Shown one piece after another: positions 1 to 11,129 of a DNA stretch of 64,000 bases (position 1 is the first letter of the stretch; every line of letters begins with the position of its first letter). Made by a program: the position numbers and the translations under genes. The notes beneath the pieces are model-generated. The model searched no databases. It was given only the letters and a program-made list of their open reading frames with translations, and had not been told where the DNA came from. The stretch comes from Agrypnia vestita (lineage: Eukaryota; Arthropoda; Insecta; Trichoptera; Phryganeidae): positions 186,001-250,000 of the forward strand of contig JADDOH010000133.1 in NCBI GenBank assembly GCA_016648135.1, read 5' to 3'.

Positions 1-109
1 GTTTTCAAAATTAGTGTGATTTCAATATTGTTATTGAATAAAATGAAAAACATTGACTTCTTGCTCTTTTAATAAAATGCTTTGAATCAGATTTAAAAAT
101 AAAAATAAA

Positions 110-610
110 CCATAAAAAACATAATTTTATTATACTCCCTTTCTATTTGTAGTGTTTCCAATTTGATATTCTATCAACATATTCCTCTTGCTTTAAGTTC
201 ATGTCGAAAATCTATTCCGTGTATATATTATCCATAAAACTTATAGAATATTGAAAGCGTAATAATTGGTATAGGGGGGCACGGCGTCGGCGAAATCGTC
301 TGATCGGACCAATGGCTCGAGTCAGACTAGTTGAAACAGGTTTTGCGCCTTCTCCACGCGTCGGGCTCCTTTCTCATTTGTATGGTATCCAATTTGTAAA
401 AACCGTTAAAATTTTGAAAAATCCATAATCATACAATAATTGAAAAATTTTAAAGGAAAATTTGTAAGATCATTTTTATCGTCGCCACAAGTCTGCCTGC
501 AAAGTTTTAGCTCGATTGGATCACGGGAAAACGGTTCAAAAATTTTTCGGCAGACAAGCAGACGCTATGAGTTAAAAAAAAGGAAGAAAAAAGGTATAGG
601 TATACGTAGA
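110..610 (+). repeat. interspersed repeat family 'ACTCCCTTTCT', copy 1
   Basis: This region shares two blocks with 33800-34115, 53825-54150 and (reverse strand) 18180-18490. The first block is an ACTCCCTTTCT motif near 135. The second, near 460-580, holds the phrases TCTGCCTGCAAAGTTT and TCGGCAGACAAG. About 170 bases of unrelated sequence (around 175-345) separate the blocks, so this copy probably carries an insertion. Other copies end in AGAAAGGGAGT, the complement of the start motif, which suggests a non-autonomous DNA element. A short open frame here (440-634) occurs in other copies with stops and is not a gene. Confidence 0.6.
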
Positions 611-639
611 TTTTTTTTAAATATTTATGTTTAGTGAAA

Positions 640-1397
640 ATTAAAACTAATAATTGCATCCATTAGTACATCACACATGTCATTGGTATTAATCATTAGT
701 CAAAACGTATTCGCAAAATATTATTCTATATGTAACAATGTCCGTCACTAACGCTACAAGATGGCACAAATAATAACGAGTTATAAGAAACAAAAAAAAA
801 ACAATGTTCTATTAATAACGTCCATCAATAAGGTTATCAAGACGCTACGCTACTCTAGATAGCGCTGTTCTCAGTCTTAACTGGCGGCCGAAATATATAA
901 TAAAAGTACGTAATTTTTGACGGATTATAACTAGATAATTTATAAAAATATAAGCAAAAACACTTAATTCATTAATGTGCAACGTTTACATCAAATTTAT
1001 ATAATTATGTCCAATAATAATTTTTAAAAAATGATCACACGTAGACAAACTTTGTAATAAGCTAGTATTAATAAAGAACTTAAGTGTTAATAAACGTCGA
1101 TTAATCTATCGATCTGGCACGCTCTGATTGGCACTTCAATTAATTAAAACTGGCATTTCATAAAAAAAATGTTTTGTAAGCATAATTTTAGCGAATTTTT
1201 GTTGAACCTACTACATTATTTTTTCAGGATGTTTCGTACTTAGTCTACAATACTTATACAGGACTGGAATATGAAATAAATTCTATGAATATCTACGAAA
1301 TTCTGATTCAACTTCTGCAAGCAACTCTGTAAGGATATAATAATTTTATTTGACTTGTATCAAACCAAACGGATTTATAATTATGAAGATAAATTTA
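640..1397. other. AT-rich non-coding stretch
   Basis: No credible coding frame, RNA gene or strong repeat was seen here. The sequence is AT-rich with several long A and T runs. It is probably intron of the minus-strand Lar gene, whose recognised exons lie further along the window. Confidence 0.4.
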
Positions 1398-1399
1398 TA

Positions 1400-2684
1400 T
1401 TAGGTCCTTTACATATGAAATTGGCGTTTAGTATGGGAGGAACATAAAGTCGATTTTTTTTCATTATAATATATTTATTTAATCAAAGTATGTACCATTG
1501 CTATCTATGCACTTTTGCCATCTCATAGGTAGTTCATCGATCCCTTTACTAAAAAAAACATTCGGACGGGAATCAATAAAATCTTTGAAGGCGGTTTGGA
1601 CTGCCCCATCGGAGTTGAATTTTTTCCTTTGCAAGAAGTTATCCAAATTTCGAAAAAAATAGTAATCTGTTGGGGCAAGGTCCGGAGAGTACGGTGGATG
1701 TCTTAGACATTCCAACTGAAGCTCCTCTAATTTGGTAGCCGTCTGTTGTGCAGTGTGTGGTCTAGCGTTATCATGAAGCAGAAGTGGCCTAGAGCGATTA
1801 ACCAGCCTCGGTTGTTTAGCAGCTAGCTTTTCCATCATGGTTTGCAGTTGCTGACAATAGACATCTGCCGTAATCGTCTGGCCAGATTTAAGAAAGCTGT
1901 AGTGAACGACACGAGCACTAGTCCACCAAACGCTCACAAGTAACTTTTTTGGAGTCAATTTTCGCTTGGGGCATGGTTTGGCTGGTTCGGCAGGGTTCAG
2001 CCATTGCGATGAGCGCTTCCGATTATCGTACAGGATCCACTTTTCATCACAGGTAATGATTCGATTTAAAATCCCTTCATTATTGTGCCGTTGAGTAATG
2101 CAACGCAGCAGTCAACGCGCGTTTGTTGATTTGCTTCACTCAATTCGTGAGGTACCACCTTTCAAGCTTTTTCACCTTACCAATTTGCTTCAAGTGGATT
2201 AAAACAGTTTTATCACTAACACTGCAGCCTGCAGCTAACTCGGATGTGGTTTGCGATGGATCCGCTTCCACAATAGCCTTCAATTCTTCATTATCAACTT
2301 TGGTCTCCGGCCGTCCACGGGGTTTGTTCTGCAGGTCGAAATTTCCAGAACGAAAACGTTGGAACCAAAAACGCACTGTGTTTTCTTTTGCGGCACCGTC
2401 GCCATACACATCATTAATCCTTCGAGCCGTTTCTACAGCACTGGTGCCACGGTGGAACTCGTACTCGTAAATTACGCGATATTTCAAGTTTTTCATTTTG
2501 TAAACTGAGTGACGCAAAGAAAAAAACAATTGAGGAAAAAACAAATGAATTATAATTTTCAAAACACAAGTACATGAGTAAATAGCTGTATAAATTTGGA
2601 TTTGGAATTCCTAACCAAAGAGAAGATATTTGAGATCAAATTTGCCAGTACGGCAAAACCCCAATTTCTTATGTAAGGACCTAA
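1400..2684 (-). mobile_element. mariner element, copy 1 (near full length, inactive)
   Basis: A 1285-bp mariner (Tc1/mariner) element in reverse orientation. Both ends start TTAGGTCCTTACATA-like (left TTAGGTCCTTTACATATGAA, right TTAGGTCCTTACATAAGAAA read inward) and are flanked by TA duplications at 1398-1399 and 2685-2686. The encoded transposase has the mariner D,D34D signature. It most resembles the Hsmar1/cecropia group because of the LLHDNARPH and PYSPDLAPTDY phrases and the C-terminal RWQKCIDSNGTYFD; the subfamily is inferred. A single-base frameshift inactivates it. Copy 2 lies at 47380-48492. Confidence 0.93.
1479..2496 (-). pseudogene. mariner transposase, frameshifted
   Basis: The reading frame probably starts at the ATG ending at 2496 (MKNLKYRV...). 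An N-terminal helix-turn-helix DNA-binding region follows (paired-like, with FWFQRFRSGNFD and GRPETKVDNEELKAIV). The frame breaks near 2154: this copy has one C fewer than copy 2 at the same place and runs into a stop. Sequence encoding the first catalytic Asp (TCDEKWILYDN region, about 2030-2070) is still present. The C-terminal open piece (1479-1958) carries the second Asp in LLHDNARPH and the third in APTDY, with exactly 34 residues between them. It normally cuts and pastes the element at TA sites. This copy cannot make intact protein without correction of the frame. Confidence 0.93.
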
Positions 2685-2699
2685 TATAACGCTATTATC

Positions 2700-3015
2700 A
2701 CAAAAAATCACCTAAAGGGTACTTAATATTCCATGTGTAAACTAGCTTTCCATCGTAATATTAGTTTTCCATCATTTGTGTCCTCTTGCATATGCAACAC
2801 ATCCATCTTCTCGATGTGGTAAAGCATAATGTGTTGCATATGGTAAGGGTGTGGTTTTCTATGCACAATGCACATGTCGATTGATCGTCAAATAAAACAA
2901 AAAAAAGTCACCACGAAAACGACGAATAATGTGCGGCAAATAATGCATCAATTTATTATATATATTTTTTATGTTTATCGACAACATGCCGTGTATATGT
3001 GATACACTTATATCA
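2700..3015. other. AT-rich stretch with small palindromes
   Basis: No gene seen. A short palindrome TTGCATATGCAA lies near 2788, and GTGTTGCATATGG recurs near 2830. This may be the remnant of an inverted-repeat element reaching the perfect palindrome at 3019-3069. Confidence 0.3.
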
Positions 3016-3018
3016 GGT

Positions 3019-3069
3019 TCTTAGAGCCAGACCATTGCATGTGTCTGATGCAATGGTCTGGCTCTAAGA
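3019..3069. repeat. perfect 22-bp stem palindrome with 7-nt loop
   Basis: Bases 3019-3040 (TCTTAGAGCCAG...TTGCAT) are the exact reverse complement of 3048-3069, with the loop GTGTCTG between. Either strand would fold into a perfect hairpin of 22 base pairs. The flanks show only weak further complementarity. No mismatch has accumulated, so the palindrome is young or constrained. Confidence 0.95.
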
Positions 3070-3192
3070 GATCATATGATGCATATGTGTATATATATTT
3101 TGGAATGGAAGATAATTATTATTTATCTTTTTTAATTTTTTTTTATTATTATAGATTTATTGTTTTTTTATACATAATTTCAATTCTTTATT

Positions 3193-4117
3193 TGACGGCT
3201 TTAAAAGCAAAGACAGGAATATCCAAAAAAATTAAAAACGTGTTTTGTCACCGAGGATTACTAATGCAGAATGTACTGAATTTTAGATTTCATGTTTCTA
3301 TCACTTCCAAGATCATGTTCTCTGTAATTTTATAGGCTATGTTTCCTATAAAATCTCAAATTGCTGATAATGATGACAATACTCCATCAACGGATGAAAA
3401 TCTAAAATACACGAACCGACTTGCATTTTGCTTGTATAAAAAAGATAAAGTGAAACATAATTAAATCACCGTTGTAACAAACTTTGAACCTGATCATAAA
3501 TATACTAAAAAACTACACCAGCAAACAGAAAATAAACCACAATAACCGGAGCATGTGCAATTTTCAAAGCAGCATTTTCAAACTTACTAGAATTGCTATT
3601 GGTTGAATCATCGGCCAGAAGACCGCTAGCTTATTATTAGATTGCAGATTCATGACTGCATGATGTGAAAAATTCCGTTGCATGATGCGAACGCATTTCG
3701 TTGCATCCTAAAATTTCACTTTAAACGTGCGTAAAGAAGTATAATATAAAAACTATACATTCATAATTACTTCGATTCTTAAAAGAGTTTCTTCATATTT
3801 CTTAAAAGATTCGCTGAGATGATTAAGCCATGCAGAATAAGCCAGAGAGTTTTGAAGGCTATTGGAACAGAGGTCTTCCGCGAAAGACCTGGCATGGTCG
3901 CATTAGCTAAATAAAAAAAAGTGATTGCCCTGTCAAAAGCCTCAACAGCTGAAGAGCGTGCAATAATTATTACATTTGTGAAAATGGAAAAGGCAAAGTG
4001 CTGTGCCAGGACAAAAAAGTGTGGTGTTCGATTCTCGCTGCTTTTCAAATTTTTTTGTCAATATAAATGGTATTCAATTTTTTTTGGATATTGCTGCCTT
4101 TGCTTTTGTATCCTACA
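3193..4117 (-). mobile_element. MITE of the TGTGGGGTATAAAAGC family, old copy with nested insertion
   Basis: The left end (GCTTTAAAAGCAAAGACAGG near 3198) and right end (GCTGCCTTTGCTTTTGTATCC near 4092) are decayed versions of the terminal inverted repeats of the clean copies at 44033-44356 and 56299-56551. The inner block TCACCGAGGATTACTAATGC also matches those copies. At about 925 bp it is far longer than the 253-324 bp of the clean copies. A fragment of an RTE-like LINE lies inside and explains part of the extra length. Confidence 0.65.
3780..4045 (+). pseudogene. RTE-like LINE, 3' coding fragment (decayed)
   Basis: Near 3855 the plus strand reads EGYWNRGLPRKTWHGR. This matches the EGNRNRGRPRKTWH phrase near the C-terminus of the RTE-like protein at 26146-27906. 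Near 3995-4045 it reads VLCQDKKVWCSILAAF, matching the terminal VCQDRRVWRSILSAY of the same protein. Stops and frameshifts separate the two blocks. It lies inside the MITE copy at 3193-4117. Confidence 0.8.
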
Positions 4118-5690
4118 ATTAATGCAGATATTCTTACCCCATAGACACCGCATTATCATTAAAATATAACTCCTTCACAACATATTTTTTCTTGATACAT
4201 AACATAAATTCTTTATTCATGATAATTGTCTTAGACATAACAACCTCAACATTCTTTCTTTAAATTTGCGATGTTACTCTTCATGTTCATGTTACTCTCG
4301 TTCCCGCTCCTAATAAACTCGCATTTCCGGCCGCCTGCGAGTCCTGTGTATATGCATACATAATAAATTATTACGTTTCCACATATTCGTAATGAGATTG
4401 TTTTTATTTCATCTCCGCTGTCAAATCTCGGCTTATTTGATTTCGTCGTTCCAACCGTGGCGATGATTTTACTAACCTATTTAATGCCAGTCATATTTAA
4501 AGCGGGCAAGACACGTGTGAGCCGAATATTTTTCCAAAAAGATCAAATGAAAATGGAAAATAAACATTTGAAGTAGGTATTGCAGACAAGTGCGAAAACT
4601 TTTCAAAGCATTATTTTTCAGACTTAAATTTTTTTTTTAAATATAATACTTATTACATTTTATTACGTTTCAATAAAATTAAATCTAAAATGAAAGCTAC
4701 TGTACAAATAGCGCGTTAGAAAATTTCGTAACACGTGTTTATTTTCACATCTGAGATGTTTCCCCATTGAACTGTGATACAAGATGTAACAGAGGTAGTC
4801 ACAAATGATTTTAATGTAGATTTTTGCTTAAATTATAAGTTGAAAACGTTCAAGAAACCTTCTTCTGATATCAACAGTTATAGAGACAAGCGGCTTCATT
4901 TTTCTTCAAAATTTATGCATTGTCTTCTGTAAACCGTAGGAAAATCATTTCACTACTTCTATCGAATATTAAAAATTCATTCTCTTTGAAACATGTCAAA
5001 GAAAATTAATAAAGCCTCGCAAATATTTTTTAACTAATCCACAAATGTCTGTTATATTATATTATACACTTGTGTGTTCTATCTTCTAGGAGTTTTCCGA
5101 CGCTAATCGCTTAATCATTAAATATTTAAAAAAAAAAGTATTATATGTATATTCTCGGAAAAGTAAATGCCACGCAACACTCGGCCAATTTGATTCCTGG
5201 CGTGAAAAGTGATACACTTCGATTCAGTCAGTTCAAACCGTTCGTTTTTATAAACTCATATATCAGTACGCTGACGTTCATCTGGATAAGAGCCGGAATC
5301 AATTGCGCCCGATGGAAAGGTTCATAACAGGATCCGAACGTATATAGAATGGCAGTGCGGGCATTGACGACGGCAATTGAAACGAATTTCACGAACAATA
5401 AACAGGTAAAAAAATCAATTTTAATATAGAAAAGCTCATTTAGTGAAATCCCCAGTAAAATTTGGTATGAAAACTGTGTTGGAAAATTCTTTACATTTTT
5501 GAATGCTCCCAGTTTCACCTTGTGTTGTACTATCGCCATAATACAATAATACAACACATCACTATCAAAACAAAAATTTGAAATCATAAAAGTTTTGAAG
5601 ACAAGTATCGATTCGCCACATTACACATGCTAAAATAGCGCTCATCCATGTTGAGTATTGTATCGATGATTCGTAACTGAAATTTAACTT
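4118..5690. other. non-coding stretch
   Basis: No gene, RNA or clear repeat was recognised. The short frames near 5145-5587 overlap on both strands, lack family features and look random. Probably Lar intron sequence. Confidence 0.4.
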
Positions 5691-5692
5691 TT

Positions 5693-5876
5693 GTATACTG
5701 CATCTTTTCATTTAAGAAAGACAATCGAATTAGCATGTGTAAGCCGTGCGTACGACGCACATTGCTTCGTTGTGCTGGTGTTTACGGGTATAAACATCAA
5801 AACAACGAAACAATGTGCCTAGTACGCACGGCTTAGACATTTGATTGTGTATCTTAAATAGAAAGAGTTATACCGA
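5693..5876. repeat. long imperfect hairpin (foldback element or pri-miRNA-like)
   Basis: The core arms are 5740-5784 and 5791-5835, 45 bases each, around a 6-base loop (CGGGTA). They are complementary at most positions, with extra G-T pairs; the outermost part TAAGCCGTGCGTAC pairs perfectly. Outside the core, ACAATCGAAT and TTTAAGAAAG on the left still pair loosely with ATTTGATTGT and ATCTTAAATA on the right, so the whole foldback is about 180 bp. No target duplication was identified. Confidence 0.85.
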
Positions 5877-5904
5877 TGAAAGCCTGTTGGATTGTGAAAC
5901 ATCA

Positions 5905-6090
5905 TTTTATTTAATAGAGATTCGAAAACGGAATACGTGTCGCGTCAATATTATTACTATTTTCAAAATAAACTTAACGCTTATGCTATGAAAATAGGAC
6001 TAGCTTGTGTGTCCTGGAACGAGTCTCGAACCATCAACCACCAGATCACTATGGAGCGTCATGACCATTACACCAACAAGCTACTCAATT
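5905..6090 (-). repeat. tRNA-derived SINE, family A
   Basis: Read on the minus strand, this has a tRNA-like head (TGGTGTAATGGTCATGACGC, then GGTTCGAGACTCGTTCC as a B-box-like block). The body ATTAGTCCTATTTTSATAGC-like and GTATTCCG tail follow, and both recur at 7195-7375 (minus) and 24674-24890 (plus). The A- and B-box-like segments would be internal RNA polymerase III promoter parts. Confidence 0.8.
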
Positions 6091-6344
6091 TGCCAATAAG
6101 CGAAATAATCAGTAAAAAATATCGGTTACTGTGCAACCGGTTAAAATAACCATTTTGACCATGACTTTGGATGTGTTTGATGGATTTGACCATGACAAAA
6201 ATAGAGCACTTACACAATACACGTATACAATTTGACATTTTTTTATTATTAGAATTGTGTATTTTTATGGATAAAATAAAATAATTTCATATTATCGTCG
6301 AGTTGTATAAATATTTGAACGTCCGAAAATTTGATAATGTGTAG

Positions 6345-6440
6345 ATGCTTTAAGGTGGAATCGTGCAAAGTGATCACTTAAGCCAGATAATACACGTCAT
6401 AAGCCCGTGGCCACCCTATAAAGACTTCAATAATTTATCT
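6345..6440 (+). repeat. short repeat shared with 53140-53220
   Basis: The phrase AGTGATCACTTAAGC, then GTCATAAGCCC, TGGCCA and TATAAAGACTTC, occurs in the same order at 53150-53215. There it lies inside an inverted-repeat element (53093-53253). This copy has lost recognisable ends. Confidence 0.6.
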
Positions 6441-7190
6441 AAATTATTAACTTATCAGTAATTTACACCATACGTTAGATACTTTAAAGGTAGATATGAT
6501 TAAATGAAATGAAAGTTTAGTTCGATTAAAATTTTAATCGAAGTAAAATTAGTTGTGTTCTCGGGAGGAAGGGAGAAGAGTGGGGTCAGTAATTTTTGCT
6601 ACGCCACTGGTGGCAGCACTCAAATGGCTTGAAAAATAAATGTGTTCAATAAAATTGACGGTTATCCAATGACGTTGCTGCGTTCACCATTGTGGAAAAA
6701 GAATATGCGCCAGGCGTTGCGCAATCCAAGTTAAAAATTTGCACGATTTACAATCTCTACAATTCTTATCGAACTTTTAGACGTGGTTGAATGTTAATAT
6801 TTAAATTAAATTTACGTTTCTTTGTGTAATAATCAAACGTGGCTTTATTTGAAAGGTCAATCAAACCTAGACAAAAGAAAAAAAAATAGAGTTAGATTTT
6901 TGAAAAATGTTTCGGGAGAACTGGACGCATCATGCGTTCTAGTTAGATTTCTGTTAGAGAAATGTACTTGCAAATGATATATCATTTCCGTGATGCATTT
7001 ACGTCTCCGTTAATGAGTTTAGGTGCAAAAAGAAGTAGGTGTGCATTATTCAAAAATAAATAAACAGGACAATAAACTCAAGAAGCAATCCATGTGAAGT
7101 GATAAGTATTATAGAAAGGAGGGTAGTACTTGAAAATATAGAAAATAAAAATATTCACATCGGGATTTTCAATTTTTTATTGTTTTTATC
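6441..7190. other. non-coding stretch
   Basis: Nothing recognisable was found on either strand. AT-rich, with no repeat match noted elsewhere in the window. Confidence 0.4.
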
Positions 7191-7194
7191 AACG

Positions 7195-7375
7195 AGTTCT
7201 CTTTAAATAGATTTGTGACATGGAATACGTAACACATCAATATTTTTACTATTTAGAAATTAAGCTAAACGGTTGTACTATGAAAATAGGACTAATTTGG
7301 TGGAATGGAACGAACCAGCGATCACTGGATCGCTATGCAAGAGTCTTAATCACTAGACTAACAAGCTACTACTTA
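7195..7375 (-). repeat. tRNA-derived SINE, family A (second copy)
   Basis: On the minus strand the head reads TAGTCTAGTGATTAAGACTC, then CTGGTTCGTTCCATTCC. The shared body ATTAGTCCTATTTTCATAG and the tail ending GTATTCC follow. It is more diverged than the copy at 24674. Related copies are at 5905-6090 and 24674-24890. Confidence 0.8.
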
Positions 7376-7379
7376 ATTT

Positions 7380-8195
7380 TTTTAAAAAACAGTGAAAACT
7401 TACTTCAATTAAACAGTATTTTTATATCTTAGATAAACTGTGTGAAATCTTATAAAAGCATCGATTTTTTACCAAATTTCCTTAATTCAGAGTTTTTGGA
7501 ACGCTACGCTAAGCTACGCTTAGCTTGCTTTGTTAATTGTTCCTTCGGTGAATTTTAAAATCAGCTTGACACAATTGTCGTAAATCAGACTCGTGATGGA
7601 AATGAGATCCGAAACGTTGGCCTGAAAGATCTATACACAGGCAGATAAAACTAAAAAAAAAACAAGCGAGCCTTACAGTAGTCGCATATAATGTTTGTGT
7701 AACATTTGACATCTCACAATTGAAAATATCAATTGAGCACCAACAGAAATTAACATCAAAATTTAAAAAGCTAATACCTAAATATTTATTAATTAGTACA
7801 TACAAGTAAAGAAAATGTATGTGCATTTATTTATTATTGAATTTTGCCGCACTAGGTAGGCGCCGTATATCTACATACGTATTTTGTTAAGAAATGTGTT
7901 TGGTCAATTAAATGTTTTTATTTATTTTCATAGATGGCGGTAGTGTGCCGCCATACATATTATATGAAAACTTTGAATAAATATTTAAAAATAATCACAT
8001 AAATTACATAAAATTTGAGAATGTAAATCATTAGTAATTGTTTACATTAATGTAAAAAAAAGTATTTATTGGATAGTTTCGAAGATATAAGCCAAAATAT
8101 ATCAAAGTTACAATATCCACACGCCTGACACCAGCCTTGCAACATATATACAAAATCAAGAAGAGTGTACGTCTTCGCTGTGATGGCACTTCCTG
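7380..8195. other. non-coding stretch
   Basis: No gene or confident repeat. A short direct repetition (ACGCTACGCTAAGCTACGCTTAGC) around 7500 is partly palindromic. The rest is AT-rich. Confidence 0.35.
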
Positions 8196-8199
8196 GACA

Positions 8200-9120
8200 T
8201 CGATTTGTTTATAAACGATGATTTTTTTCCATCGCGCATGCTCCGCGCGCGCTCATTGGTTAAATGAAATCATCTTATTCCAAATCGTCTTCTTTCACGT
8301 TACGCATTTCCGTCCATTTTCACGAAATCACTGCCACAGATCGCAGGAAAGCGAGAGGAAAGATGTTACACATCAGAAACTCTAACCAGATGAAGGAGAG
8401 AACGACTAGTGCCGGTAAGCACGCTTCACAAAAAATGTGACAATGGCGTCAGAGGCAGCCGAGGACCTGTTAAATCTTCGGCGCTGTCCCAATCTCCAAA
8501 GCCAACACCGGCGGTAAATAATATCCGCGGGGAGCAGGGCGCCGGCTTAATTAATCGCATCCCGCGCGTGCGCAGCGCCCTCAGGCGCCTTTGTGCCGGG
8601 AATTACGGGACTCGCCATTGTCCCACTCCCGGGGAAATAAAATGTCGGGTAATTTTTACACGGCCGCCAAAACGGTTTATATATTTTTCTGGAATTACCA
8701 GATTCATTCCCGGCCCCGTCCCGCGCGTCTGGGAGGAACAATCTGGCCGGGGAACAAAAAAAAAACAATTGGACGGATCAACGCTCTCGGCAATTATTTA
8801 GAAAAATATACAATGTGAAATTTTGAATCGCCCGTGTAGATTTTACGCCGCGCGAAACAATGAAAGCATTTCGGCGTATTATTTGTGTATATGCAAAACA
8901 AATAAGTGAAAATTTTGGGCAGACGGAGTTGGCTTATTCAGTCGCAACTTTATCGAGCGCGAGAGCGCGGTGTTGTGTTTCGAGAACTCGTATTGTTAAT
9001 ATTAACAACCATTAACCGTAATTCGGGCGTGTTCGCGTATCACTCGCGTATGACGTCAGAGACAAATGATGCTCGCCTCGGGCGAGCGAAGCAGTCGCGG
9101 TTGTTAAAAAAATACAAAAC
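8200..9120. other. GC-rich, repeat-free island in Lar-region DNA
   Basis: Base composition rises sharply here (for example 8420-8770 and 8900-9080) against AT-rich surroundings. No repeat family of the window enters it. The overlapping frames on both strands (8409-8818) have no domain. The partly palindromic phrase TCTGGAATTACCAGATTC lies near 8688. GC-rich islands free of transposons inside large introns of a conserved gene often mark regulatory sequence. That role is an inference. Confidence 0.4.
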
Positions 9121-9129
9121 CAGACAAAT

Positions 9130-10390
9130 AAGCTAAAATAAAAGAAAACACCGATGGTAATTCAGAAAGTAACCAAGATTTAGCTCGAGAAAATAAACAA
9201 TATGTTTTTTTGTTAAGTTGAACATTTTTTTAACACCTTAATCCATTCCTACACATAATCACATGATTTATCTCGTATTAATCAAATCAGATTCTGCTTT
9301 AAAATAGGGTATTTGATAAGTGGTTTTTCACAGAACTATTTAGGCATGTGCGGTGCGAATGTAAAGTATATGTGGGAAATTTTAGAATATCCATCATTTA
9401 AAGCGTTGAAAAGATATATTCTACTTCGAAAATACGAGAAAAAACTACCACATACACTCCATCAATGCCGAAACTACACAGACTGGGCAATGAGTAATGT
9501 GAGTTTGAAGATGTATTATAAGACAGCTTGACGACTAAACATGCTGTCGATTCAGGGACAGTGATAATTTTTATGGTAACATCTAATAATGTTCATTTTT
9601 CATATCATGTAGTGTTTTATTCTATTAATGTTCTGTGTTTATTTTGAATGAACTGCTTTTAATATTTTGCTCAATTATTTGAAAATGTGTACTGCCTTTG
9701 TAATTGTTATTTTGAACGCTTTCTTGTGTACTTTTGTACTATTTGAACCGTAAGGATGTCTTTTTATTTTTTAATAATTTATTCAATGGTGCTATGCATA
9801 CAAATAAATAGAATGAATAAAGGATTCTGACCTTTGAGCGGGTTTCGTCTTTTACATGAAATTAAATAGTTCCTGGGTGGAAAGCGTTTCAGATGTTCTG
9901 ACAAATTGCGATCGGACTGGCGGTGAAATGGTACAGCAGGGCGATTTTAAAGCTCGTGTCCAGATTTGAGAAACGTTCAAACGTAGAAAATGATTATGTG
10001 AAGAAATATATTAAAATGTCTAGTGTCTACCAAAACATATAATTCAACAGAACACCAGTTTCTTAAAGATCGTTACTTTCCGGATTACCCCGTAGTTAAG
10101 AATACCAAAAAATGATCGCAGATGTCAGTAGGAGAAGGAATTGAAAGGAATACAAAAAAGAGTTCGACCGGGAAAAAGTATACATAAGTACTAAGTACAT
10201 AACAAATAATAATGGCAAAGGGAAACGTGACCTACAGTCTGGTGTTACCAGTTACAGTGAATAACATAAAGAAAACTGACACTGACAACCTCATTATTAT
10301 AATATGAATACGAAAGAAGAAACGTTGTACCGAGTTGCTGTGAATATATTATACAGATACAGGCTAATAGCTAACAGCGGGTGTATTCCT
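9130..10390. other. non-coding stretch
   Basis: No gene or clear repeat. The 72-codon frame at 9313-9531 has no recognisable feature and biased AT-rich codons. Confidence 0.35.
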
Positions 10391-10394
10391 GCCT

Positions 10395-10790
10395 TGTTAA
10401 CGAGAAGAAAATTTTCAAGCAACCTTGACCTAACGTCATTATAGTTATAGAGATATGCAATATCAAAGTTTGCATTTTTTTCAATATTTCTGGCTAATAT
10501 TTTGCAAAAAGTTGAATTCATTACAGTTACTTACATCAATTATGAATAATTCATTAGCTTTAAAACAAGCCAAATAAAATGATAATAATTTAAAAATAAA
10601 TCTACAAGGTTTTTATCATATTATTTGAGTTGTATTGAAGCGAATTTTTTTTTCATAATCATAATCAACTTATCGCAAAAAGTAAGTCAGAAATATTGAA
10701 AAAAAAAATGTAAACTTTGATTTCGCATATCTCCATAACTCTTGATAGTAGGTCATGGTTGATGCAACATTTTCGACTCATTATCAAGGC
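10395..10790. repeat. foldback repeat related to copies at 36495 and 58365
   Basis: The left arm (about 10410-10525: CAAGCAACCTTGACCTAACG, then GAGATATGCAATATCAAAG) is the imperfect reverse complement of the right arm (about 10650-10790: TTTGATTTCGCATATCTCC, then GGTCATGGTTGATGC). The left arm also matches 36560-36680 in the same orientation, and part matches 58430-58520 reversed. This is a non-autonomous inverted-repeat family. Confidence 0.7.
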
Positions 10791-11062
10791 AAGAATCTAG
10801 CTGGGAAGTTTGTGCTACTAGCTATGAGACACCCAGAATCTACTTGAATGTGGGTCGCTGTGTGGTAATTGACCATAAATAAGATAGGAAACTAATTAAC
10901 TAGATTCTCCAAGCAAATGCTATTGTAATTTGCATAGTTTAGTACTGGACAGTGGAATCCATGTTTACAACTTAATTTAACTGTACAAAATGCTTGTTAA
11001 CTTAAAGATGAATGTAATTTTTATAAGATAATAATGAAAAAATGACATTTGTATACGTCTTT

Positions 11063-11128
11063 GCTGCTTAAACTATAGTTGTAAATAAAGTCTTGGCTGC
11101 TTAAACTATAGTTGTAAATAAAGAATAT
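11063..11128 (+). repeat. 33-bp tandem duplication
   Basis: Two copies of a 33-bp unit starting GCTGCTTAAACTATAGTTGT begin at 11063 and 11096 and are nearly identical. Each contains AATAAAG. A simple local duplication. Confidence 0.9.
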
Positions 11129-11129
11129 G

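Noticed and set aside
8409..8818. Overlapping frames of 130, 75 and 73 codons in a GC-rich island
   Set aside because: GC-rich DNA lacks stops by chance; frames overlap on both strands and carry no domain or splice signals I can support.
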